DNA from: Dryocosmus kuriphilus
Lineage: Eukaryota > Arthropoda > Insecta > Hymenoptera > Cynipidae
Direction of reading: 5' to 3'
NCBI GenBank assembly: GCA_038277395.1
Contig: CM076191.1
Location: 91,942,822 to 92,006,821, forward strand
Length of the DNA stretch: 64,000 bases
Below the pieces are notes generated by a model. The model was not told the DNA's origin and did no database searches. It saw only the letters and a program-made list of their open reading frames with translations. Below, one piece after another: positions 54,161 to 64,000 of this stretch. Made by a program: the position numbers and the translations under genes. How positions within the stretch are numbered: the first letter of the stretch is position 1; each line of letters starts with the position of its first letter.

Positions 54161-54690
54161 GAATTGATTCTTAGGTTGGAAGTACGTAATCTAATTCCGC
54201 TTCACACCCGAATGCAATAATTATTTACAGAAGCTTCATTTTGCGATCAATTAAATGTCTTTTCATACAAATTGATTCTTACGTTGGAAGTACGCAATAT
54301 AATTCCGCTTCACACCCGAATTCAATGATTGTATTTGGAAAGAGCAAATGATTGATCGAAACCAAGAATCTAAAATGACTTTTTCTTAACAGAATTGATT
54401 CTTAGGTCGGAAGTACGCGATATAGTCCCGCTTCACACCCGAATTCAATAATTATTTTGAGAAAAAGATAATTTATTTTTAACTAGATGCGCCAAATGGC
54501 TCTTTTGACAGAATTGATTCTAAGGTTGGAAGTACGCGATATACTCCCGCTTCACACCCGAATTCAATTATTGTTTAAGAAAAGAACAAGTGGTGCGAGT
54601 AATTAATTGTAAACAAAAAAAATCTTTTTGTGGTAGGATTAATTCTTAGGTTGGAAGTACGCGATATAATCCCGTTTCACACCCAAATTT
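54161..54690. repeat. Five-copy ~120-bp repeat with conserved 55-60-bp cores
   Basis: Cores start near 54163, 54273, 54394, 54513 and 54639 (intervals 110, 121, 119 and 126). Each has ATTCTTAGGTTGGAAGTACG, then a CG/AT segment, then CCGCTTCACACCCGAATT. The spacers between cores differ freely in sequence. On the minus strand all five cores encode the same pattern F-G-C-E-(A/T)-(E/G)-L/V-(Y/D)-x-V-L-P-T before a stop. Confidence 0.8.
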
Positions 54691-54699
54691 AATACTAAC

Positions 54700-56990
54700 C
54701 AGACAAGTTTCAGGAAAGATTCACCATGTTTTGTGAATCTTTCGAGAGCTTTTATTTTAAAAGATTTTTTAAATTCTTTTTTTATTTTCAATATTTGCAA
54801 GGAAATCAATTTTACTGGCCTTGGAGTTTTTTATCAAAAGAAAAAATCTAATCACTCGAATTTTCCTACCCCAAATTTAAGCAAATGCCTTTTTTTCACT
54901 CCTCAAAGATCATAAGCTAAAAATATTCACTTTTCATAGAAATCCTACTACGATTTCATGAACACATAAAAAAAAATCCTCCCTAGTTTCTATCAAATCA
55001 TGTCACATAAAACAATAAACACATAGACTCTTATATAGTTATACATTAGCTCGACTAATGAGTCGAATGATCGCCATACAAATTATTCATACAATATTGT
55101 CTAAGTGGACGACGCTCACTAGCCTTTAGTACTTTTTTGGAAATGGAATCTCTTCGTTTTGCCTTTAAAAAGGACTTGAAAATAGTGCATACACTTTTGC
55201 ACGGTGCGGAGAAAATCCGTCACTTGAGATGCTTTTCTTGCATTTCGCTCTTTAACATGGGATGTCCGCTTTGGACTCAAGCAGATTTTCTACCTGCTTC
55301 TCATGGGACTTAAGAGAATGTCGCCTTTAAACAGGAACGACTGCACTTCCTGACCTTTAGTCACAATGTTTTAAGAGATCGACTCTTTAGGATATCCGGT
55401 AAGGAAAATGGTAAGAGAATCTTTTAAAAGGAATGCTTGAGTCAGTAGAGTAAAAATTGGACTGATAAACGCGCCGCCTTCACGATGCGACCTTGAGTTA
55501 CTTCGTAAGTCCAGATTTCCGGACGTTGCGTGTCGGTAAATGATGAAAGTTTAGATAGTTTAGAGAAATGTAGAAATGAGACCACCGGAGTTACTATGAA
55601 AGAATTATCACGCGTGTAAACTAATATTCAAAATTATTTACATTCAGAATATTAAATATTTAATAATATATAATTATTTGTACGATTTGCAATTAGTATT
55701 AAGTAGTTATGCAAAAAAAACTATTTCATATAGTTATATAAAATTTAAATCTTATTTTTCGTTAAATTTGCAGAATAAAAAAATGAAAAATATATATCTA
55801 TGAGCAATTATTTTTAATAAACAAAATTAAATTTATGTATCATTCAAACAAAACTGTTGAATTATTTACTGAGATTTGCGCATAAGCCAAAGCTCCATAG
55901 TTTTATTTTGTTTAAAAAATGTAATAAATAAGTAAAAACAATAATGAAAAATAGTCTTTGTGTTTATTTGAAGTAAAAAGGACATATTTAGCTTTTTATA
56001 AAAATGTTGTTTTTATAATAACATTTATTCCATATTGTATGGTATGAGGAGCCATTTTTACTTTTCATGTTTTAAGGTAAGTAATAATAAAAGTAACTAA
56101 AAATTAAACACAGAACACACAAATTAATGCAAAAAAATGTTGAATACACAAATTATTGTAGAAAATTGCAGAAAACAAAAATTATGGAGATATACAATTT
56201 TTTAAATTTCGACCCAGCAATAAGATTCTGAAATGTAGTGAAATAAAAATCCTAAAAATACGTCAAATTACATTTTAACCAATTAAAAGTTAGGGAATTA
56301 TAAAATGATTGAATCCTTGATTTCCCTCACATTCTTACACTCTCGAAATTTAAAATTGACTAAAGTAAATTTTTTATATTTATATCAGATAGAATGAATA
56401 TTTATTTAATTTTTGAAAAGAGTCATTTTTTAATTAATAAAATACTTGTTTTCGACAATGAATTTTGACAATTTTGAAAAATTTAGAGGACCCCACACAA
56501 AATAAATGTAGAAAAGGTCTTGGTGGATTTGCCAAACAATAATTTATTTTGTAGCTCATAAAAATAGAAAAAATTTTCAAAAAAGATTTGGTCCGATTAC
56601 GGCTAGATTTTTTTGTATGAGGCCCTTACTTGAATTTTATCATTTTCTCCAATTTAATAACTAAAAAATTATATAATTTGATAAACTTGAAATTAGGGTA
56701 TTTTGGAATTCGGGATTCTTATTTTTCGTGATTTTATTCGACAAATAAAAATATTGTCGTTATTTTATGCTTACGAAATTAATTAAAATATTTAATAATA
56801 TTTTATTTTACATTTATTATATATATATATGTATATACAATATTATTTTATAATAATACTACAAAGCAATAAAAAAAATATGTGCACAGTTTGAAACGTT
56901 TAACGTTTAATACTTAAAACGTTATTTTAAAACTTTGAACCATTTTTATATAATGTTTTTATATATAAAATAATATTTTTATATAATGTC
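54700..56990. other. Long AT-rich non-coding DNA
   Basis: No gene recognised. 55080-55560 is less AT-rich (repeated CTTTAAA and TTTAAGAGA words) and may be an old element. 55600-56990 is very AT-rich with TATATA tracts. Confidence 0.4.
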
Positions 56991-56999
56991 ATTTGCCGG

Positions 57000-57507
57000 T
57001 TTCGGCAGCCCGTAATTTTGTACATTTTCCCTCGGATTTTTCTTTATTCACTTGCACGAATCTACCGAATATGACACAGAGAGGTGTAAATATTGTCCTT
57101 CTTTGACCTTTCCGGTCAGTCGCACGTGTGAATATACAGTGCAATTCTAAAACAAAATAACAACGGAGTCAGTTTGCCTTCTAGCATTGTCAACGAATTA
57201 CGGGTTCTAAACGGTTTTCTACCAAATTTTAATCTGAGAAATTTTCGGGTAATAAATCATCGCAGAGCATTCGTAGCTTTATTCGAAATCGCCTATAAGT
57301 AGTTTTGTAAGAGAACGTGTTACTCTCGAGTGGAAGAGGTGCAAAAACAATTAAATCCTCTGGATCTCTGCACGTGCAGAGGACAAACTAAAAAGTGGAT
57401 CGTTATTTAAGAAGGAAAGTGTTCAAAAGAAATTGTGTGGGAGTGGTGGTGTGGCTCTGTGTTGTGTGGTTGGGGGTGCGTGTTTTTTTAATTTTCAGGT
57501 TTCGAAA
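57000..57507 (+). promoter_or_regulatory. Probable upstream/5' UTR region of the THAP-like gene
   Basis: Higher GC and CpG content than the DNA to its left, directly upstream of the candidate coding exon. It includes the palindrome at 57366-57381. TTTTTTTAATTTTCAG at about 57483-57498 is a good 3' splice site just before the ATG, so a 5' UTR intron is possible. No TATA box position can be fixed. Confidence 0.4.
57366..57381. promoter_or_regulatory. Perfect 16-bp palindrome with E-box core
   Basis: CTCTGCACGTGCAGAG, centred on CACGTG, about 130 bp before the candidate start codon. A bHLH-type binding site is possible. Confidence 0.45.
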
Positions 57508-57634
57508 ATGTCATCGAAGACTACTGATTGCTGCAAATTCTTCGGTTTTCCGAATAAACGATCCAAAGAGGTAAAGCTGTTCACTTTTCCTGGTCAGAAT
57601 GATCCAAGATTAGAAACATGGATAAAAAATTCAG
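57508..57634 (+). CDS. Candidate first coding exon, THAP-domain-like
   Basis: ATG at 57508 in a reasonable context (GAAAATG), 42 codons plus one base, ending at a donor TCAG/GTAACA (57635). The peptide begins MSSKTTDCCKFFGFPNKRSK and continues 'EVKLFTFPGQNDPRL' and 'ETWIKNSG'. This resembles the N-terminal half of a THAP zinc finger (C..C..N..K...F.FP......W). In known THAP domains the rest (C-x2-H and AVPTIF) would be on the next exon. The Cys spacing is not classical, so THAP is a best guess. A start at 57433 in the same frame would add a signal-like stretch but looks like UTR. Confidence 0.5.
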
Positions 57635-58249
57635 GTAACACACATTATTTTTATGCGTTTTTAAATATTTTTTTTTTATGAATTTAAATATTATTTTAAT
57701 CACCTTGGTACTTCTTATGGATAAAAAAAGCATTGGAAAAAAGGTCAGAAGCTAAAAAATGAAATATAACCTGTGAAACTTGTATTTCTTATTTGACTGA
57801 TCTTTTTTTTAGTTAACTCTAAGACTATTTTAAACATCCACTTATAGTGCATTTGATTATTTTTTCTATATCGTTGGAAAAATCTTTTGAACATCTCAGG
57901 CTTATTATTGACAAGAAATGAGATCTTTTAATTATTCTTTTTATATCTGGTTTAAAAAATCTCTTGAATACCTCGGCACGTCAAGCGATAGAAATACTCG
58001 AAAAAAATGTATGAAGTTGAAGGAATAAAAAATAGATAAACAGCAGAGTTTGAAATTGACCAATCCCCTTTTTTTTTTGTTTTATTTTTCTTTGTCATTA
58101 AGAAGTTCCGATATATTTGAAATAATTTGTAAAGCTAATAGAAAAAAAAAATTTTTGAACTCGAAATTACTATGTTGAAAACACGTTTCCTTTTCGTTTT
58201 TGAATTTTGATTCCTTTTAGACTTTTGATTCCATTTAGACCGGGAGATT
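57635..58249 (+). other. Intron-like DNA after the THAP-like exon
   Basis: AT-rich with poly-T tracts; no second exon recognised. Confidence 0.4.
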
Positions 58250-58760
58250 GTGACAGATTATGGTCTCCCATTTTATACCGCATGCCTTTTTAAGGACTAG
58301 GAAAATCGTGTCAACATTTAGAACAGACTTTTAGAACAAATTTATATCAGCAAATTATCCACACCTGGTCCAACGAGTTTACGAGTAGTGCATGCCAATT
58401 TTTTCAGAGTGTTTTTTTGATTAAAACTTTAGTTCTTTACATCTGCATGTAATTTGAAGACACGCAAATTCCCTTTAATTTTTTCTTTTTTTACGTGACT
58501 CTTTTAGCCCTTTGGATTACTGCGGATTGCATGCCTTTAGTAACTAGTCCTTAAATTTGTTTGAACTACGTTATGTTACCAAGGCAGGCAATATATTACC
58601 ACGAAAAAATACTAAAGTTTTTCACAAATAGCAATGCGATCTTCATTATGGCCGGAAAGCGTGCATCTGTCAAGAACCCTTCTCTCTTTGATATCTTAGG
58701 GTTAATTATCAACCCTTAAAAAGGCATGCGGTATAAAATGAGAGACCAATAATCTGTCAC
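58250..58760. mobile_element. 0.5-kb MITE-like element
   Basis: Inverted ends of about 48 bp: GTGACAGATTAT(T)GGTCTC then CATTTTATACCGCATGCC and TTTTTAAGG, on the left forward and on the right reversed. No ORF. No clear target duplication. Confidence 0.7.
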
Positions 58761-59189
58761 CATCAACCGCGCTAATTCTTTCTAGTGTATTTTGATGAGT
58801 AGAAAACCCTCATATATCCCAAATATTTTGAAACTGATTTATGTAGATAAATATATTTTAGTTTAAATACACACGCACACAAATCAGTATTTAAAAAATT
58901 TCCTGCGTTTACATTTTTTATTTTCTAGGGATATAAATATTTTTTGTAGAGAATTTTTATTATCAGAAAATCCTCAAATGTACTAGAGAAATTTCATCCC
59001 ACTGTTAATAAATATAGTATAAAAAATTAAGATTTTAAAAATTATCCCCACTAAAAGATTCACAAATGGGCTTAGATCTGATAAATTATTCTACGAATTG
59101 TATCGCGAAACCGTTTAGTGTGTAGCTGCGGTTTGTGAGTACATAAAACCTAGGTTACTCATATGAATTCAATTATAACATTTTAGTTT
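58761..59189. other. AT-rich non-coding DNA
   Basis: No gene or element border recognised. Confidence 0.4.
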
Positions 59190-59520
59190 GAAAATTCATC
59201 TGTTTTAGTTGAGATTTCCACTATTTTGTTAAAAAGTTTCTTTTGAGAATTTATTTATTTATTTATTTATTTTTTGAAAATTGAGGTTTTATATTTTTGT
59301 TCGAAAACCCTCCTTTTTTTTGTTGCCTATAATTCAACTATTTTTGTTTGAAAAATAATATTTTTTGGTTCAAGTCAACTATAATATTTTTGTTTGAGAA
59401 TTCATCTTTTTTAGATGAAAGTGCGATTATTTTGTAAAAAAATTGGTCTTCTTTTAGTTCAAAATGAAGTTATTATGCTGAAAATCAATTTTTGGTTGTA
59501 AATTCATCTTTCTTGGGTGC
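59190..59520. repeat. Decayed repeat built on TTGAAAATTCATCTTTTT and ACTATTTTGTT
   Basis: About seven imperfect units of 40-50 bp alternate these two motifs. It looks like an old minisatellite. Confidence 0.6.
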
Positions 59521-60570
59521 CTTCATATCTCTAAAAATTTTTAAAAATCATTTAAAATCTCTTAAAATTCTTTGAAATTTTTCAAAATATTTTAAAATCT
59601 ATTAAAATACTTTGAAATTTTCTAAAATCATTTAAAATCTCTTGAGTTCCTTAAAATCACATAAAATTCTTGAAATCATTTGAGATTTATAAAAATATTT
59701 TAAAAATTATTGAAATATTTTACAACCTTTTTAAAATCCCTTTTTTAATATGCGTCTTAAAATGTCTTAAAAATTTTCGAAAATCACACATATTTCTGAA
59801 AATCCTTCAAAGCTTATTTGAAACCCCTTGAAATTCTTCGAATTAATTCAAAATGACTTTATATCTCTTGGAAATCCTGAAACAGTTGAAATTTTTCAAA
59901 GATCCTTTAAAATTACTTAAAATCATTTCAAAGCTCATAAAATCCATTGAAATCTTAAAATCCATTAAAATCTCTTTAAAATTCTTCAAAATCTGTGAAT
60001 TCTTTTTAATTCTCTTAATAACCCTTGAAATTGCTTACAATCACTAAAAATCTTTTGAAATCATTTGAAATTTTTAAGAATATTTAAAAATCTACTAAAA
60101 TAATTTGAAATCTTTTGTAAATCACTTCAAATTCTTTAAAATTATTTAAAATCTCTTGAAATTTCTTAAAATTGCTTGTCATACTTCAAATCCTTTGACA
60201 TTTAAGAAATTTTTTAAAATTTATTACAATATTTGAAAACCTTTTAGAAATACCTTTAAATTCTTTCAAATCATTTTAAGTATCATGAAATACTTTCAAC
60301 TATTTTAGAATCTTTTTCAAATTTTAAAAATATTTTAAATATTTTTAAATCCCTTTCAGTCATTTTAAGTCTCTTAAAATACTTTAAAATATTTTAGAAT
60401 TCTTTCGAAATTTAAAAAATATTTTAAATATTTTTAAATCTCTTTAAATTCCTTAAAATCATTTTTAGTCGCCTGAAATACTTTAAAATATTTTAAAATT
60501 CTTTGAAAATTTTTAAAATATCTTAAAATCTATTAAAATACTTTGAAATATTTTTAAAATCCTTTAAACT
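59521..60570. repeat. AT-rich degenerate short repeat (TTTAAAATC / TTTGAAATC words)
   Basis: About 1 kb of loosely periodic CTTTAAAATC, CTTTGAAATC and ATTAAAATAC words with unit length near 17-22 bp. A 64-codon frame inside (59853-60047) is compositional. A short run of the complementary words recurs at 63915-63955. Confidence 0.75.
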
Positions 60571-61198
60571 ATTTAGATTTATTTTTTATATTTATCATGT
60601 ATTTATTATATATTATAAGTTTAATATTTTAAGAATATATCAAGATTAAATCCTAAAATGGGATATTTATTCATTTTAAATATTCATCTAATAATTTCCC
60701 TGTAATGTTTTTACTCTAATATTTTCCCTGTAATGATTCCCTGTAATTATTTTTCCGCAATCGCGAAAAAAATTACAAGAAATTCATTACAGGAAAATCA
60801 TTATAGGCTTGTACTGATTTTCTTATCAGAATTTCCCGTAAGGGCTGAATGCCCTTTATACAAATATCTTGGTCTGCCAGGGCAAAAGTTGGCAGAAATA
60901 TGCGGCAGACTCAAGCCTGAGATAAAATAATAATCCGTACTTTGTGACTGGTTTGAAGCCACACATCCAAACCCGACGCGGCGTGTCGGTGTGCGGCTGT
61001 GCCTCGTGAAAAACCGAAGATGCACGAAGCCGAACTTCCAATTTCTCACCGACTCTGCTAATTTTTAATTTGGAGATTCGAGTCGATTTCTGTATTTCTA
61101 TGTGTTCAGTCGGTTCAGTGTTTTTACAAAAAATTGACAAGTGAAAGACTGCAAACATACATTTATTGAAGTATTGGAATATGTAACGTTTATGTTTT
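60571..61198. other. Non-coding DNA with a small CCCTGTAAT inverted repeat and a GC-richer block
   Basis: CCCTGTAATGATTCCCTGTAAT (in two parts) at about 60727-60748 faces ATTCATTACAGG near 60780. A GC-richer block (60950-61060) contains no recognised gene; a 150-codon minus-strand frame covers 60856-61308 but is compositionally uneven and matches nothing I know. Confidence 0.35.
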
Positions 61199-61201
61199 GC
61201 A

Positions 61202-61265
61202 GGAATTATTATGGAATGTTTTAGAGGTTCGCTTTCTGCAGGGAATATATTACAAGACACTGGAG
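61202..61265 (+). other. Exon-like segment (speculative)
   Basis: Flanked by TTTTGCAG (ending 61201) and GGAG/GTTTGT; open in the phase that would join the donor at 57635. The peptide does not look like the second half of a THAP domain, so the link is doubtful. Confidence 0.15.
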
Positions 61266-61763
61266 GTTTGTAAAGTTCAAATATATTAAATATATAAGGG
61301 ATTTTCAAGTTACGTTAATAACCTATATCACTTTCAAGGTTTCATTTTTTGTTATTTAAGTGTTATGTTTTCAATTGATTTTTAATATACCAAAGTTAGA
61401 ATGATACTAATTGATATTTATTTTTAATTCATTAAATTAATCAACATTACATTCATATTGTAAAGTAGTCGGAAAGTAAAATTATAGGTAACTTCTTTGC
61501 GTATAAATTACTAAGTGTACATTAAATTAAATATTAAATATTTATTATTATTTTAATTTTAAATGAAATATTTATAATATTTGCACGGAAGGGAAGACGT
61601 TCCTGAAAGTATGAAAAGTTATTAACCTAATCACAAGCTTTCTTACAAAAACTTTACAACACCTTTAATGACTTACAATGCTTATCTCGTTAGATTCCAC
61701 TCGAAATTCATCAAATAAATAAATAATTATTTATAGGAAAGAATTGTCATATTTTTCACAGCC

Positions 61764-62519
61764 AGTTTGGGAAGAGGTTTTCTCTTATTATTACTTAAAA
61801 ATTACTATTTCTTTTATATGTATATTATATCAAAGGAAAACGAGTTATTGTGGTGCATCTATTGTCGGTATCTCCGGCAAATGCTTCACCAATTTGCATA
61901 AAATCCTTTTGACCTAATAAAGAATCGCCGAAAATTACTTCCACCCATATGTATTAACAATATTTGTGAAACTGTATTTTTCAGATTTCGGAGACAGGAA
62001 AAATGTATGATTTTAAGTAATTAAGCAGGCCTACAGTCTACAGTTTTAAACTAAATTTTTACCGAACTTTCAGCATTTTTCATATTATGCAATTGACAGT
62101 TATGTGCATTATATTTTGTTGAGTATAACATTTCAATAATAAATTGAATTTAACAAGTATTAAAAAAAAATGATGTCTCACCAAAAACATCTTCGATTCA
62201 AAAAATTTTAACACAGTTTGTAAAATCAAATTTTGCCAAGTAATTTTACGGAATATGAACTTTTTCATTCATTCAGTTGACAAAATTGACAAATTATATT
62301 AAATGGTACTTCGGAACTATGACTGTTGTGACAAATGGTAATTAGGAGAAATTGAAGTTAGAACGAGAAGTAATTTGGAAAAATTAAATGCAGGTAAATT
62401 GGTAATTAGGGTAAATTAAAATTCCAACACTTTGCTATTCGGTGGAACAATATTTGCTTGCATTTGCCGGAGATAAAATAATTTTTAAGTAATAATAAAA
62501 TTAAAACTCTTCCCAAACT
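61764..62519. mobile_element. 0.76-kb element with long imperfect TIRs
   Basis: Ends AGTTTGGGAAGAG and its complement; the inverted similarity continues inward through TTATTATTACTTAAAAATTA and, after a gap, a perfect 16-bp pair ATCTCCGGCAAATGC/GCATTTGCCGGAGAT at about 61869 and 62459. No ORF of note. No clear target duplication. Confidence 0.7.
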
Positions 62520-64000
62520 TTTGGGGATCTTTGTTGTTTTCGAAAAAAATTCAAAAACTCGATTTTATTAGAAAAAAATTCTGCTGGTTACAAAAATATT
62601 TAAGTCCGCATAAAAGTTACAGAGTGTCTTCCTTATGTAAGTCAAATTAATAAAAAGAATCGAAAAAAATATAAGTATGGGTTTTTTGAGAAAATAAACT
62701 TTTTATATTTTTATCTAAATATCTCTTCTACGTCAAGCTTATACAGTTTTAAAGGAAAAAATCGCCTTTTTTCGAGAAACCCACTTCAAAATTGAAATAC
62801 CCATGACTTCTTATAAAATTTCTTTTTTGCATTGGTAACAATACGTATCACCTATTGTCCTCCCAGAAATAACATATTTCGTCACCAGCAGATTCTGCGA
62901 CTTAAAGACTGAAGTAGACTTGCCTCATTTGAAATCTAATTTTCGAGTCTTGTGAGCATTGATATAAGGCTACGAAAACGGTTGATTTTTTTCTGAGCAA
63001 GATTGTGAAACAGGTGGTAGTAAAGACCCGTCTACTGGTTTACCATATGTTAATTTAAATACACAGTAAATTAAGTACTTTTGAATTGTACTTCTACCCA
63101 AGCGACGAAGCTCATCTTTAGCTCAATTGAGAAGTAAGGTAAGCTGACAATAGGACAATTGAACGCATTCAAAATCCATAAAAACGGAGTTCTTTTTTAA
63201 ATTACTAATATCCGAAATTATACAAAATCACTTTATTATTAATTAATAACTATTAACAGATTTGGTGAATCACTTTTCTAGATTTGGTGCCAGGTTTAGT
63301 AAAGTGATGTAAAGTAACATTTTTAAGAACGGTTGCTGATGTAAAAACAAGATTCGTATATCTTTTCCAATATAATCAAATTTCCTCGATAAACGAAACG
63401 CTGGAAGTTAAAGAAGTTCGATTTGCGCCGAGCATCAGTGAAAAATTAACAAAATTTCTTTAAAAAATAAAATATAAAATTCCTGTTGCACTGACCGTCG
63501 AAGGACATTCTGAATCGCATTCTCTGAAAATTTTATTTAAAAATCCCCAAAAGTGACTAGTAGAGTACGAGTTGAAGTCAAAAACGAATTAAAATCAGTT
63601 TTTCCAAGAAAGTCAGTTTATTTGGCTTTAATTATTCATAAACTAAAAAACCTAAAACTTTTTGTCTAGAGGAAAAAAGATGCAAAATGAAATTTTTCAT
63701 CTAGATATAGACTTCAACAAATAAAATTGGAAAATGTTTTGAAAGCCTCCAAGGGACTTTGTTTTCGAGCTGGAAAAATGTATGCCTCCTTGTTCAATCC
63801 GAGCCCTCATTTCAGATGACTTCAAGTGACCTGATTTTACTAGTTGTCAACCTCTCGAATCGCACAGATAGTGCGTATAATTTTTAAAACGTTAACTGTA
63901 CTTTCACAAGACTGTTAAGGATTTTAAGGGATTTTAAAGGATTTCAAGAGATTTTTACTACTTTCAGAGATGTAACCTGTATGAATTCACACTTTTCGGT
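62520..64000. other. AT-rich non-coding DNA to the window end
   Basis: No gene recognised. Near 63915-63955, AAGGATTTTAAGGG-type words echo the repeat at 59521-60570 in opposite orientation. Confidence 0.4.

Noticed and set aside
61202..61265. Second exon of the THAP-like gene
   Set aside because: Splice-like borders and a compatible phase exist, but the peptide lacks the expected C-x2-H half of a THAP finger.
60856..61308. 150-codon minus-strand frame
   Set aside because: Mixed composition, no recognisable domain, no supporting signals; kept only as a remark.

Overview
The window looks like AT-rich nuclear DNA of an insect. The evidence is one clear amyloid-precursor-protein-like (Appl) exon with good splice sites, BEL/Pao, RTE-like, R1-like and Penelope-like retroelements, Tc1/mariner and hAT transposon remains, and no sign of bacterial gene organisation. 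Hymenoptera is plausible but not proven. Almost everything outside about 52-57.6 kb is mobile or repetitive DNA.

Left part (1-39 kb): after a decayed hAT transposase gene (about 96-1170) and an R1-like ORF1 remnant (1862-2960), about 35 kb reads as one old minus-strand BEL/Pao retrotransposon (about 39057 down to 4037) broken apart by later insertions. (a) A terminal-inverted-repeat element, 4375-23148 with TGTA on both sides, sits in the integrase; it carries an 18-kb array of a ~382-bp unit, each unit holding a 73-nt tRNA-like gene. There are 44 full copies on the minus strand, 2 on the plus strand after an inversion at 21525-21534, and two half copies at the junction. (b) A plus-strand RTE-like element (about 24810-35750) lies between the RNase H and integrase parts. 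It is itself split by a gag-only R1-like element (24992-26900), a small unclassified insert (27788-28156), a 2.8-kb foldback element (28459-31290), a 5'-truncated R1-like 3' end (31684-31970) and a mariner-like element with a nearly open transposase (32029-34799). (c) A TIR element (36680-37597) sits in the reverse transcriptase.

Middle (39-50 kb): a broken Penelope-like element (RT remnant at 39249-39905, GIY-YIG endonuclease at 41781-42380, a hammerhead-like core at 42952-42980), then a complete young BEL/Pao element (43139-48947) with 167-bp LTRs, 5-bp target duplications and a mutated gag-pol, then a tRNA-derived inverted repeat (49707-50291).

Right part (50-64 kb): host-like DNA. It holds low-complexity purine/pyrimidine blocks, the Appl copper-binding-domain exon (52245-52375, plus strand), a five-copy ~120-bp repeat with conserved cores (54161-54690), a candidate THAP-like first coding exon (57508-57634, plus strand), two MITE-like elements and long decayed AT-rich repeats.

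The most striking feature is the tRNA-like array. Each intact copy has a full cloverleaf, A and B boxes and a T-run terminator. The body resembles tRNA-Trp with a short variable loop, but the anticodon is GGA, a serine anticodon normally expected only on long-variable-arm tRNAs. Whether it is transcribed or charged cannot be told from sequence.
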